Below are positions 1 to 7,609 of a stretch of DNA of 15,509 bases, piece by piece. The notes below the pieces were generated by a model. It was not told where the DNA came from, made no database searches, and saw only the letters and a program-made list of their open reading frames with translations. Numbering within the stretch: the stretch's first letter is position 1; the number at the start of each line of letters is the position of its first letter. Where the stretch lies: positions 1 to 15,509 of the forward strand of contig JBPYFK010000175.1 in NCBI GenBank assembly GCA_051984675.1, read 5' to 3'. The DNA is from JBPYFK01 sp051984675. Lineage in GTDB: Bacteria > Actinomycetota > Actinomycetes > Mycobacteriales > Pseudonocardiaceae. Made by a program: the position numbers and the translations under genes.

Positions 1-467
1 GGGTGGTTGACGCCGAGCCCGCGCTGGGTCGCGATCATGAACGGCCGCAGGTAGAGGCTGTTCCCCTCGCCGCCGGGCACCCACTCGCGGTCCTGGGCCA
101 CGAGCAGCTCGAGCGCCCGGATGAAGGTCTCCGCGGGCAGTTCGGGCATCGCCATCCGGCGCGCGGTGCTGTTGAACCTGGCCGCGTTGGCGTCCGGCCT
201 GAACAAGGTGATCGAGCCGTTGTCCTGGCGGTACGCCTTCAGGCCCTCGAAGAACTCCTGGGAGTAGTGGAACACCGAGGTGGCCGGGTCGAGGGTGAAC
301 GGCCCGTAGGGCTCGAGGCGGCCGTCGTGCCAGCCGCGTTCGGCGGTCCAGCGCAGCGTGATCATGTGGTCGGTGAAGAGCTGGCCGAACCCGGGCGACT
401 CCAGCAGCCTCTCGCGCTCGGCGTCGGGCACCGGCTGGAGCGCCGGGCGGATATCGAAATCAATCAT
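1..467 (-). CDS. ilvE: Branched-chain amino acid aminotransferase, 5' part only
   Basis: Only the first 155 codons are in the window; the gene runs off the left edge. The enzyme is a fold-type IV PLP aminotransferase that interconverts Leu, Ile and Val with their 2-oxo acids, using glutamate/2-oxoglutarate, in the cytosol. The visible part carries family landmarks: FFEGLKAYR at about residues 72-80, a RPDANAARFN stretch at 90-99 and YLRPFMIAT at 139-147. The PLP lysine lies beyond the edge and cannot be checked. The ATG at 467 is chosen because translation opens with MIDFDIRPAL and a purine-rich GAGGAGGAAG sits at about 477-486, slightly far upstream. A perfect GCCCGCGCGGGC palindrome (487-498) lies just ahead of that site. 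It follows leuB in the same direction after 133 bases, so it may be co-transcribed or have its own promoter; I see no clear one. Confidence 0.93.
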   Translation of the reverse strand, partial: MIDFDIRPALQPVPDAERERLLESPGFGQLFTDHMITLRWTAERGWHDGRLEPYGPFTLDPATSVFHYSQEFFEGLKAYRQDNGSITLFRPDANAARFNSTARRMAMPELPAETFIRALELLVAQDREWVPGGEGNSLYLRPFMIATQRGLGVNH

Positions 468-560
468 GGTCGGGAACTTCCTCCTCGCCCGCGCGGGCAG
501 ACGTTATCACTAGGGTCTCACCTTCCGGTGGGTGCGCGGCCGGGCCTGCCTGGCGGGGGT

Positions 561-582
561 GCCTGCCGGGAGCCCGGCAGGC
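561..582 (-). terminator. GC-rich hairpin between leuB and ilvE, possible terminator
   Basis: GCCTGCCGG and CCGGCAGGC pair perfectly (9 bp, 4-base loop). The hairpin lies 18 bases past the leuB stop. No T-run follows on the minus strand, which is common for actinobacterial terminators but leaves the function uncertain; it could equally be a 3'-end stabiliser in a leuB-ilvE transcript. Confidence 0.45.
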
Positions 583-600
583 GCGATGGCATGGCCGGGG

Positions 601-1632
601 CTAGCCGGCTACTCGCTCGGCGATGTCGTCGCCGACCTCGACGGTGGTGCGCGCCGCCCAGGCGCCCTGGCGCTCGACCAGGTCCTCGGCGACCGCCTGC
701 TCGATCCTGGCGGCCTCGGCGGCCAGGCCCAGGTGCTCGCAGAGCATGGCGGCGGACAGGATGGCCGCGGTCGGGTCGGCCTTGCTCTGGCCGGCGATGT
801 CCGGCGCGCTGCCGTGGACCGGCTCGAACATGCTGGGCGCGGTGCCCTCCGGGTTGATGTTGCCGCTCGCGGCGAGCCCGATCCCGCCCGCCACCGCGGC
901 GCCCAGGTCGGTGAGGATGTCGCCGAAGAGGTTGTCGGTGACGATCACGTCGAAGCGTTCGGGCTGGGAGACGAAGAACATCGACGCGGCGTCCACGTGG
1001 CAGTAGTCCACCGACACCTCGGCGAACTCCTTGGCCAGGCTGTCCACCGTGCGCTGCCAGAGGTCGCCGGCGTAGGTGAGCACGTTGGTCTTGTGCACCA
1101 GCGTCAGCTTGCGGCGGGGCCGCCTCAGAGCCTGGCCGAACGCGTACCGGGCCACCCGCTCCACGCCGTACGCGGTGTTGATGCTCTCCTGGGTGGCGAT
1201 CTCGGCCGGGGTGCCCTTGCGCATCACGCCGCCGGCCCCGGTGTACGGGCCCTCGGTGCCCTCGCGGACCACCACCATGTCCACCGACTCGGGCCGGGCG
1301 CTGGCCAGGGGGGTGGTGACCCCGGGGTAGAGCCGCACCGGGCGGAGGTTGACGTAGTGGTCAAGCTCGAAGCGGAGCCGCAGGAGCAGGCCGCGCTCGA
1401 GCACGCCGCTGGGCACGCCCGGGTCGCCGACCGCGCCGAGCAGGATCGCGTCGTGCTGGCGGAGTTCGCCGAGCACCGACTCAGGTAGGAGCTCCGCGGT
1501 GGCGTGCCAGCGCGCCGCACCCAGGTCGTAGCGGGTGATCTCCGCGTCAGGCGCGACCTCGCCGAGCACCTTCAGCGCCTCGGCCACCACCTCCGGCCCG
1601 ATCCCATCACCTGGGATCACTGCGAGCCGCAT
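601..1632 (-). CDS. leuB: 3-isopropylmalate dehydrogenase
   Basis: This enzyme oxidises and decarboxylates 3-isopropylmalate to 2-oxoisocaproate with NAD+, the third dedicated step of leucine synthesis, in the cytosol. The 343-residue protein has GDGIGPEV at 8-15, the substrate-binding arginine-rich helix LLLRLRFEL at 82-90, Tyr130 in GPYTG, the catalytic Lys181 in VHKTNVL, metal-binding Asp214, Asp238 and Asp242, and the cofactor-binding loop EPVHGSAPDIAG at 270-281. The length fits the short actinobacterial LeuB form. An in-frame start 30 bases upstream exists, but ATG at 1632 is preferred: it has GGGAGG eight bases before it and the protein then opens directly with the beta strand MRLAVIPGDG. 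It lies between serA and ilvE, apart from any leuCD genes; the same leuB-serA linkage is known in mycobacteria. Confidence 0.96.
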   Translation of the reverse strand: MRLAVIPGDGIGPEVVAEALKVLGEVAPDAEITRYDLGAARWHATAELLPESVLGELRQHDAILLGAVGDPGVPSGVLERGLLLRLRFELDHYVNLRPVRLYPGVTTPLASARPESVDMVVVREGTEGPYTGAGGVMRKGTPAEIATQESINTAYGVERVARYAFGQALRRPRRKLTLVHKTNVLTYAGDLWQRTVDSLAKEFAEVSVDYCHVDAASMFFVSQPERFDVIVTDNLFGDILTDLGAAVAGGIGLAASGNINPEGTAPSMFEPVHGSAPDIAGQSKADPTAAILSAAMLCEHLGLAAEAARIEQAVAEDLVERQGAWAARTTVEVGDDIAERVAG

Positions 1633-1758
1633 CTGCACACCTCCCGAGTCCACCCCAGCCATCGGGGTCTTGGCGTTTGCGCGAAGGTTACCGGGGCGCC
1701 GCGAGCCACCGGCACACCGGACCCACCAAGCGGTTGATCATTCCCGATTGGCGGGACG

Positions 1759-1789
1759 CCCGTTCGAGTGAAGTATCGACCCGAACGGG
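1759..1789. promoter_or_regulatory. Inverted repeat ahead of leuB, candidate operator
   Basis: CCCGTTCG (1759-1766) and CGAACGGG (1782-1789) form a perfect 8-bp dyad with a 15-base centre. On the minus strand the centre contains GATACT, a plausible -10 box for leuB, about 130 bases before the leuB start. No good -35 is visible at the right spacing. Either a regulator site or an RNA hairpin would fit. The rest of the 288-base serA-leuB gap shows nothing I recognise besides the serA terminator. Confidence 0.3.
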
Positions 1790-1858
1790 AGATTTCGGGC
1801 GTGCCATTCGCCCCCCACCCGGCAACACACCGTGAACACCGCCGTCGGGTGCACACAC

Positions 1859-1899
1859 CTCGGCTGGCCGGGAACCACGCGGGTTCCCGGCCAGCCGAG
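1859..1899 (-). terminator. Strong hairpin terminator after serA
   Basis: An 18-bp perfect stem (1859-1876 with 1882-1899) closes a 5-base loop. It begins 21 bases past the serA stop codon. No T-run follows on either strand. Stem length and position make a serA terminator the simplest reading. Confidence 0.75.
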
Positions 1900-1920
1900 A
1901 GGACTTTCGAGGTACTGCCG

Positions 1921-3510
1921 TTACTCGAAGCTCACCGTGCGCACGATGCGAGCGCCGACGGCGGCGCCGATCGGCTCCAGCACACCGGCGTCGACCGGAC
2001 GGTCCACCCGCAGCAGCATGATCGCGTCCGGGCCCTCGGCCGTCTGGCTGATCTGCGCGGCCTCGATGTTCACGCCGACCTCGCCGAGCAGGGTGCCGAC
2101 CTTGCCCATCACGCCGGGCCGGTCCGGGTACTCCAGCAGCAGCACGTTGCCCTGCGCCCGCAGGTCGAAGTGCCGGCCGTTGACCTCGACCAGCTTCTCC
2201 ACCTGCTTCGGCCCGGTCAGCGCACCGGAGACCTTCGCGATCTGGCCGTCCGGGGTGCCGACACGCACGGAGACCACACTGCGGTGGTCCTCGCTCTCCG
2301 AGGACTTCGTCACCTCGACGTTGACGCCGAGGTCCTCCGCCAGCTGCGGCGCGTTGACGAAGGTGACCTGGTTCTCCACCGCACCGGCGAACACCCCGCG
2401 CAGCGCGGCCAGCGGCAGAACCGACACGTCCTCGTCGGCCAGCTCGCCGCGAGCCTCGATGGTCACCGAGCTCGGCGTGGTGGCCACCAGCGCCGACAGC
2501 AGCGAACCGAGCTTCTGGGTCAGTGGCAGGTACGGGCGGACCTCCTCGCCCACGGCGCCGCCCTGCACGTTCACCGCGTCCGGCACGAAGTCGCCACGCA
2601 GCGCCAGCAGCACCGACTTGGCGACGTCGGTGCCCGCCCGGTCCTGGGCCTCCGCGGTGGAGGCGCCCAGGTGCGGGGTGACGACGACGTTGGGCAGCTC
2701 GAACAGCGGGCTGGAGGTGGTCGGCTCGGTGCGGAACACGTCGATGCCGGCGCCGCCGATGTGGCCGCTGCGCACCGCGTCGGCCAGGGCTTCCTCGTCG
2801 ATCAGTCCACCGCGGGCGGCGTTGACGACCAGCATGCCCTGCTTGGCCTTCTTGAGTTCCTCCGCGCCGATCAGGCCCAGGGTCTCAGCGGTCTTGGGCA
2901 GGTGGATGGAGATCGCATCCGCCCGGGAGAGCAGCTCTTCCAGGCTCACCAGCTCGACGCCGAGCTGAGCCGCACGACCCGCCGACACGTAGGGGTCGTA
3001 GGCGATCAGCTTGACGCCGAAGGCAGCGATCCGCTGCGCGAACAGCTGGCCGATCTTGCCCAGGCCCACCACGCCGACGGTCTTGCCGTTGAGCTCGACG
3101 CCGGTGTAGGAGCTGCGTTTCCACTCCCCGCCGCGCAGGCTCGCGTCGGCGGCGGCGACGTTGCGGGCGACCGACAGCAGCAGCGCCAGGGCGTGCTCGG
3201 CGGCGGACACGATGTTCGACGTCGGTGCGTTGACCACCATGACGCCGCGCTCGGTGGCGGCCGGTACCTCGACGTTGTCCAGGCCGACCCCGGCGCGGGC
3301 GACGACCTTCAGCCGGGTCGAAGCACCCAGCACCTCGGCATCCACCTTGGTCGCGGACCGCACGAGCAGCGCGTCGGCGTCGGCGACGGCGTCGAGCAGC
3401 GCAGGCCGGTCGGTTCCGTCCACATGCCGGATCTCGACCTCGTCGCCGAAGACTTCCAGCACCGACGGGGCGAGCTTCTCGGCAATCAGGACAACAGGAC
3501 GGTTGGTCAC
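1921..3510 (-). CDS. serA: D-3-phosphoglycerate dehydrogenase, ASB-ACT type
   Basis: SerA oxidises 3-phosphoglycerate to 3-phosphohydroxypyruvate with NAD+, the committed step of serine synthesis. The 529-residue protein is the long type known from M. tuberculosis. It has an N-terminal substrate domain, a Rossmann motif GLGKIG at 149-154, and the catalytic set Arg233 (NAARGG), Glu262 (RTEP) and His280 (TPHLGAS). These are followed by the intervening ASB domain (about 317-450) and a C-terminal ACT domain (about 455-529, with YPDRPGVMGKVGTLLG), the usual seat of serine feedback inhibition. Two in-frame GTG codons could start it. The one at 3510 has GGAG seven bases upstream and gives a protein opening with TNRPVVLIAEKLAP, as in the family; the one at 3537 lacks a good ribosome site. 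It is flanked by its own candidate promoter and a strong terminator, so it is probably monocistronic. Confidence 0.96.
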   Translation of the reverse strand: MTNRPVVLIAEKLAPSVLEVFGDEVEIRHVDGTDRPALLDAVADADALLVRSATKVDAEVLGASTRLKVVARAGVGLDNVEVPAATERGVMVVNAPTSNIVSAAEHALALLLSVARNVAAADASLRGGEWKRSSYTGVELNGKTVGVVGLGKIGQLFAQRIAAFGVKLIAYDPYVSAGRAAQLGVELVSLEELLSRADAISIHLPKTAETLGLIGAEELKKAKQGMLVVNAARGGLIDEEALADAVRSGHIGGAGIDVFRTEPTTSSPLFELPNVVVTPHLGASTAEAQDRAGTDVAKSVLLALRGDFVPDAVNVQGGAVGEEVRPYLPLTQKLGSLLSALVATTPSSVTIEARGELADEDVSVLPLAALRGVFAGAVENQVTFVNAPQLAEDLGVNVEVTKSSESEDHRSVVSVRVGTPDGQIAKVSGALTGPKQVEKLVEVNGRHFDLRAQGNVLLLEYPDRPGVMGKVGTLLGEVGVNIEAAQISQTAEGPDAIMLLRVDRPVDAGVLEPIGAAVGARIVRTVSFE

Positions 3511-3575
3511 GGGCGCGCTCCAGACATCAGGAATCACGGTCGAAGCAGGGCACAGCGTTGTACCCGGACCGATGC

Positions 3576-3605
3576 AGTGTAACGGGACCTTGAGAATTCG
3601 TTCAC
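3576..3605 (-). promoter_or_regulatory. Candidate serA promoter
   Basis: On the minus strand GTGAAC (3600-3605) and TACACT (3576-3581) are 18 bases apart, about 65 bases before the serA GTG. The -10 fits TANNNT well; the -35 is a weak match. The position in the DUF397-serA gap supports it, but no other evidence does. Confidence 0.35.
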
Positions 3606-3640
3606 AAGTGTGTAGCCCGGATCACCGGACAAGCGAAGTA

Positions 3641-3952
3641 TCAGGGCTCGTCGAACTCGCCGTCCTTGGCCCCGAGGACGAAGGCGTCCCACTCCTCGGG
3701 AGTGAACACCAGGACTGGGCCCTCCGGGTCGGCGCCGTTGCGCATCCCGACGTAACCGTCCACGAAGGCCACCTCGACGCCGGGCTCGTCCTCGTCGTCG
3801 GTGCTGGTGATCCACTCGGCGTTGCTGAAGTCGAGCTTGTCCCGGATGTGCGCTTTGTCGTCGAAGGGGGCCTCGTTGACGGGGGCGCCGTCGCTCGCGG
3901 TGTCGTTGACAGCGAGGTCGTTGTCGACGGTGTTGTCGCTCACTTCACTCAC
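3641..3952 (-). CDS. DUF397-domain protein
   Basis: This is a small acidic protein of 103 residues whose C-terminal 60 residues match the actinobacterial DUF397 family: a Trp in SNAEW near 47, GVEVAF at 58-63, and the diagnostic DPEGPVLVFTPEEW...GAKDGEFD at 75-101. DUF397 proteins are usually encoded next to XRE-type regulators (the DUF397/HTH pairs studied in Streptomyces) and are thought to modulate them; no such partner is visible here. The first 40 residues are an acidic low-complexity tail. Three GTG codons and one TTG are possible starts. GTG at 3952 is chosen because AAGG lies eight bases upstream and a TAAGGT box is seven bases before it. It stands between the ilvC terminator and the serA promoter, so it is likely an independent gene. 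Its exact role is unknown. Confidence 0.85.
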   Translation of the reverse strand: MSEVSDNTVDNDLAVNDTASDGAPVNEAPFDDKAHIRDKLDFSNAEWITSTDDEDEPGVEVAFVDGYVGMRNGADPEGPVLVFTPEEWDAFVLGAKDGEFDEP

Positions 3953-3959
3953 GGTCAAC

Positions 3960-3965
3960 ACCTTA
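3960..3965 (-). promoter_or_regulatory. TAAGGT -10 box for the DUF397 gene, possibly leaderless
   Basis: TAAGGT fits the TANNNT consensus and ends exactly seven bases before the GTG at 3952. That spacing would put the transcript start at or next to the start codon. No convincing -35 is present. The overlapping AAGG could alternatively be a ribosome-binding site. Confidence 0.35.
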
Positions 3966-3995
3966 ACGCCACCCGGAACCCCTAGATCACATGCG

Positions 3996-4033
3996 AAGGA
4001 CCCGGCGATCTCGCCAGAGCCCGCCGGGTCCTT
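3996..4033 (-). terminator. Hairpin terminator after the ilvBNC operon
   Basis: AAGGACCCGGCG (3996-4007) pairs perfectly with CGCCGGGTCCTT (4022-4033) around a 14-base loop. It lies about 75 bases past the ilvC stop, beyond a tandem-repeat array, and just ahead of the DUF397 start. A short T-rich end occurs on both sides, so it could work in both directions. Confidence 0.75.
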
Positions 4034-4052
4034 TCACTTGTGTCCCATCACC

Positions 4053-4114
4053 GGGCGGTCACGTCACTGGGCGGTCACGTCACTGGAGCAGTCACGTCAC
4101 TGGGCAGTCACTTG
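4053..4114. repeat. Four-copy tandem repeat across the ilvC stop codon
   Basis: Two perfect 16-base copies of GGGCGGTCACGTCACT (4053-4068, 4069-4084) are followed by a 17-base variant (4085-4101) and a partial fourth copy (4102-4114). The ilvC stop codon (4108-4110) lies inside the last copy. Read on the minus strand the array is a run of GTGACGTGAC blocks. It has no spacers and is not a CRISPR. Confidence 0.9.
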
Positions 4115-5100
4115 GTCCAGGACATCAGGGCGCGCAGCTTCTTGCCGACCTGCTCGATCTGGTGGTCGTTGCCCTGCTGCTGCAGCTTGGCGAAGTTCGG
4201 GCGCCCGGCCTCGTCCTCGGCCACCCACTCCTTGGCGAACGAACCGTCCTGGATCTCCGCGAGGATCTTGCGCATCGACTCCTTGACGTGCGCGTCGATC
4301 ACGCGCGGGCCACGGGTGAGGTCGCCGAACTCGGCGGTGTCGCTGATGGAGTAGCGCTGGCCGGCGATGCCGCCCTCCCACATCAGGTCCACGATCAGCT
4401 TCAGCTCGTGCAGCACCTCGAAGTAGGCGATCTCCGGCTGGTAACCGGCCTCCACCAGCACCTCGAAGCCGGTCTGCACCAGCGCGCTGGCCCCGCCGCA
4501 CAGCACCGCCTGCTCACCGAAGAGGTCGGTCTCGGTCTCCTCGGTGAAGGTGGTCTTGATGACGCCCGCGCGGGCGCCGCCGATGCCGGCGGCGTAGGAC
4601 AGCGCCAGGGCCTGCGCGTTGCCGGTAGCGTCCTGCTCCACCGCGATCAGGCACGGCACGCCCTTGCCGTCCACGAACTGGCGGCGCACCAGGTGGCCCG
4701 GCCCCTTCGGGGCGACCATCGCGACGTCCACATCGGACGGCGGCTGGATCAGGCCGTAGCGGATGTTGAAGCCGTGGCCGAAGAACAGCGCGTCACCGCT
4801 GTTGAGGTTCGGCGCGATGTCGTCGGCGTAGATCTGGCGCTGCTTGGTGTCCGGCGCCAGGATCATGATCAGGTCGGCTTCCTTGGCCGCCTCTGCCGGG
4901 GTGAGCACCCGCAGCCCCTCGTCCGCGGCCTTCTGCCGGGACTTCGAGCCCTCCGGCAGGCCGATGCGGACGTCCACCCCGGAGTCGCGCAGGCTCAGGG
5001 CGTGCGCGTGGCCCTGGCTGCCGTAGCCGATGACGGCGACCTTGCGCCCCTGCACGATGCTCAGGTCGGCGTCGGCGTCGTAGAAGATCTCGCTAGCCAT
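4108..5100 (-). CDS. ilvC: Ketol-acid reductoisomerase, class I
   Basis: IlvC isomerises and reduces acetolactate and acetohydroxybutyrate to the 2,3-dihydroxy acids with NADPH and Mg2+, the second common step of Val/Ile synthesis. The 330-residue length is that of the short (class I) enzyme. Visible are the Rossmann motif GYGSQG at 25-30, the cofactor-selectivity loop with Ser52 and Ser54 in GSKS, a conserved His109 in FFGHGFN, and the metal ligands Asp192, Glu196, Glu228 and Glu232. An open frame extends 50 codons further upstream into low-complexity sequence; ATG at 5100 is chosen because MASEIFYDADADLS is the usual family N-terminus and AGGA stands upstream. It follows ilvN after 70 bases, a gap with two AGCACAA direct repeats on the minus strand but no clear promoter, so it is probably the last gene of ilvBNC. 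Confidence 0.97.
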   Translation of the reverse strand: MASEIFYDADADLSIVQGRKVAVIGYGSQGHAHALSLRDSGVDVRIGLPEGSKSRQKAADEGLRVLTPAEAAKEADLIMILAPDTKQRQIYADDIAPNLNSGDALFFGHGFNIRYGLIQPPSDVDVAMVAPKGPGHLVRRQFVDGKGVPCLIAVEQDATGNAQALALSYAAGIGGARAGVIKTTFTEETETDLFGEQAVLCGGASALVQTGFEVLVEAGYQPEIAYFEVLHELKLIVDLMWEGGIAGQRYSISDTAEFGDLTRGPRVIDAHVKESMRKILAEIQDGSFAKEWVAEDEAGRPNFAKLQQQGNDHQIEQVGKKLRALMSWTK

Positions 5101-5170
5101 GAGTATTTCCTGGTTCCCTTGTGCTCGTAATGGTTGTGCTTGTAGGGGCTTCTGGCTGGTAGGGGCGCCT

Positions 5171-5677
5171 TCAGCGCACGGCCGTGGCGGTGATGGACTT
5201 CGGGCCTCGACCGATGGCGACCATGCCGGACTGCACCATCTCGCGCACACCGTAGGGCTCCAGCATGCGCAGCAGCGCGTCGAGCTTGTCCGCCGTGCCG
5301 GTGGCCTCGATGGTCAGCGCCTCCGGCGAGACGTCCACCACCTTCGCGCGGAAGAGCTGGACGGTCTCCAGCACCTGGCTGCGCACCGAGGCGTCCGCGC
5401 GGACCTTGACCAGCAGCAGCTCGCGCTGCACGGACACCTCCGGCTCCAGCTCCACGATCTTGATCACGTTGACCAGCTTGTTGAGCTGCTTGGTCACCTG
5501 CTCCAGCGGCTGCTCCTCCACCGAGACCACGATCGTCATCCGGGAGATCTCCGGGTGCTCGGTCGGGCCGACGGCCAGCGACTCGATGTTGAAGCTACGC
5601 CGGGAGAACAGCCCGGAGACCCGGGCCAGCACGCCGGGCACGTTCTCCACCAGCACGCTCAGCGTGTGTCGCGTCAT
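5171..5677 (-). CDS. ilvN: Acetolactate synthase small (regulatory) subunit
   Basis: IlvN is the regulatory partner of IlvB; it stimulates the catalytic subunit and carries the valine feedback site. The 168-residue protein equals the mycobacterial length. It has an N-terminal ACT domain (about 4-80, HTLSVLVENVPGVLARVSGLF then FNIESLAV) and a C-terminal ACT-like half (about 84-160, RELLLVKV...VDVSPEALTIEATG...EPYGVREMVQSG). ATG at 5677 is preferred over one at 5701: it has GAGG six bases upstream and starts just before the conserved HTLSVLVE. The ilvB stop is only seven bases upstream, indicating translational coupling and equal subunit supply. Confidence 0.96.
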   Translation of the reverse strand: MTRHTLSVLVENVPGVLARVSGLFSRRSFNIESLAVGPTEHPEISRMTIVVSVEEQPLEQVTKQLNKLVNVIKIVELEPEVSVQRELLLVKVRADASVRSQVLETVQLFRAKVVDVSPEALTIEATGTADKLDALLRMLEPYGVREMVQSGMVAIGRGPKSITATAVR

Positions 5678-5684
5678 CGCCGCC

Positions 5685-7541
5685 TCACCCCTCGTCCTCA
5701 TCGAACAGCGGGCGAATCCCGCGCGCCGCCATGATCTGGTCGTTTCCGGTGCCCGCCGCGACCATCGGCCACACCTGGGCGTCCTGCCCCACCACGAAAT
5801 CGATCACGACCGGTCGGTCGTTGATCTCCATCGCCTGCTGGATGACGCTGTCGACGTCGTCCTTGGACTCGCACCGCAGGCCCACGCCCCCGAGGGCTTC
5901 CGCGAGCAGCTTGAAGTCGGGAATGCGGTGCTTGTGGGTGCCGAGGTCACTGTGTGAGTAACGCTCGGCGTAGAAGAGGTTCTGCCACTGCCGGACCATA
6001 CCCAGGTGGCCGTTGTTGAGGACCGCGACCTTGATGGGGATGTCCTCGATGGCACAGGTGGCCAGCTCCTGGTTGGTCATCTGGAAGCAACCGTCGCCGT
6101 CGAGGGCCCACACCTGCTTGTCCGGCGTGCCGACCTTCGCGCCCATCGCCGCCGGCACGGCGTAGCCCATGGTGCCCAGACCCCCGGAGTTCAGCCAGGT
6201 CCGCGGGTGCTCGTAGCCGATGAACTGCGCCGCCCACATCTGGTGCTGGCCCACGCCCGCCGCGTACACCGCGTCCGGGCCGACCAGCTTGCCGATCCGC
6301 TCGATCACGTACTCCGGGGACAGGCTGCCGTCGGAAGGCCACTCGTAGCCCAGCGGGAAGGTGTCCCGCCACTCGGCCAGCTGCGTCCACCACGGGTCGA
6401 GGTCGGCGGTGCCGTGCTCGTCCGCCTCGGTGCGCAACGCCTCGGACAGGTCGTTGAGGACCTCCCTGCAGTCCCCGACGATCGGCACGTCCGCCTTGCG
6501 GTTCTTGGAGATCTCGGCCGGGTCGATGTCGGCGTGCACGACCTTGGCCTCCGGCGCGAACGACGACAGCTCGCCGGTGACCCGGTCGTCGAACCGGGCG
6601 CCGAGCGCGATCAGCAGATCGGAGCGCTGCATCGCCGCGACCGCCGCGACGGTGCCGTGCATCCCCGGCATCCCCAGGTGCAGCGGGTGCGAGTCGGGGA
6701 ACGCCCCCCGCGCCATCAGCGTCGTCACGACCGGGATTCCGGTCTGCTCGGCCAGCTGGCGCAGCTCGGCGGTCGCCTCCGCCTTGAGCACCCCGCCACC
6801 GACGTAGAACACCGGCCGGTGCGCGGTGCTGATCAGCCTCGCCGCCTCCCGGACCTGCTTGCCGTGCGGCTTGGTGACCGGCCGGTAGCCCGGCAGTTTC
6901 ATCTCCGGCGGCCACGCGAACGACATCGTCTGCTGCTGGATGTCCTTGGGCACGTCGACCACCACCGGGCCGGGCCGACCGGTGGAGGCGATGTAGAACG
7001 CCTCGGCGACCACCCGGGGGATGTCGGCGACATCGGTGACCAGGAAGTTGTGCTTGGTGATCGGCAGCGTGATCCCGCAGATGTCGGCTTCCTGGAAGGC
7101 GTCCGTTCCGATCAGGCCGGTGCTCTGCTGCCCGGTGATGGCCACGACCGGCACCGAGTCCATGTGCGCGTCGGCGAGGGCGGTGACCAGGTTCGTCGCC
7201 CCCGGACCCGAGGTCGCCATGCACACGCCGACCTTGCCGGTGGCCTGCGCGTAGCCGGTCGCCGCGTGCCCAGCGCCCTGCTCGTGGCGCACCAGGACGT
7301 GCCGCAGCTTGGTCGAGTCCAGCAACGGGTCGTAGGTCGGCAGGATCGTCCCACCGGGAAGACCGAAGACCACCTCGCAACCGGCGGACTCAAGCGAGCG
7401 CACCAGGGCCTGCGCCCCGGACATCTTGACCGGCGCGCCGCTGGGCGGCGCGGGTTTGGCGGCTCTGGGCGGGGCGGGCTTGGCACCATGCCCCGGCGGC
7501 GGCGCCGGGACCGGGTTCTGCCTCGTGTTGGCGCTGGTCAT
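5685..7541 (-). CDS. ilvB: Acetolactate synthase large (catalytic) subunit
   Basis: IlvB is a ThDP-, Mg2+- and FAD-dependent enzyme that condenses two pyruvates to acetolactate, or pyruvate with 2-oxobutyrate to acetohydroxybutyrate, the first common step of Val and Ile synthesis. The 618-residue protein shows the ThDP-activating Glu87 in VRHEQGAGHAATGYA, the SGPGATNLVT segment at 111-120, the central FAD-binding domain (GARFDDRVTG), and the C-terminal ThDP motif running from GDG (482-484) to NN (509-510). Residues 1-39 are a Pro/Ala/Lys-rich extension (PAPPPGHGAKPAPPRAAKPA) ahead of the catalytic fold. ATG at 7541 has GAGGG eight bases upstream. It is the first gene of ilvBNC and sits behind a leader peptide and terminator, so expression is probably controlled by attenuation. 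Confidence 0.97.
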   Translation of the reverse strand: MTSANTRQNPVPAPPPGHGAKPAPPRAAKPAPPSGAPVKMSGAQALVRSLESAGCEVVFGLPGGTILPTYDPLLDSTKLRHVLVRHEQGAGHAATGYAQATGKVGVCMATSGPGATNLVTALADAHMDSVPVVAITGQQSTGLIGTDAFQEADICGITLPITKHNFLVTDVADIPRVVAEAFYIASTGRPGPVVVDVPKDIQQQTMSFAWPPEMKLPGYRPVTKPHGKQVREAARLISTAHRPVFYVGGGVLKAEATAELRQLAEQTGIPVVTTLMARGAFPDSHPLHLGMPGMHGTVAAVAAMQRSDLLIALGARFDDRVTGELSSFAPEAKVVHADIDPAEISKNRKADVPIVGDCREVLNDLSEALRTEADEHGTADLDPWWTQLAEWRDTFPLGYEWPSDGSLSPEYVIERIGKLVGPDAVYAAGVGQHQMWAAQFIGYEHPRTWLNSGGLGTMGYAVPAAMGAKVGTPDKQVWALDGDGCFQMTNQELATCAIEDIPIKVAVLNNGHLGMVRQWQNLFYAERYSHSDLGTHKHRIPDFKLLAEALGGVGLRCESKDDVDSVIQQAMEINDRPVVIDFVVGQDAQVWPMVAAGTGNDQIMAARGIRPLFDEDEG

Positions 7542-7609
7542 CAGGTTTGCCCTCGTTGTTAAGGAGTGGGTCGCTTGTGGAGCGCTGTGCGATGCTGGGG
7601 CCGGACACG

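Noticed and set aside
1768..3582. Long plus-strand open frame opposite serA
   Set aside because: It is a shadow of serA in GC-rich DNA: biased, low-complexity His/Arg/Gly/Asp composition, no recognisable domain, and it runs through the serA terminator.
4053..4114. CRISPR array
   Set aside because: Direct head-to-tail copies with no unique spacers and no cas genes.
5101..5250. Longer IlvC with a 50-residue N-terminal extension
   Set aside because: The extension overlaps the ilvN 3' end, is low-complexity, and the family start MASEIFYDAD at 5100 has its own ribosome site.
6006..7562. Plus-strand open frame opposite ilvB
   Set aside because: Antisense shadow of ilvB, without family motifs.
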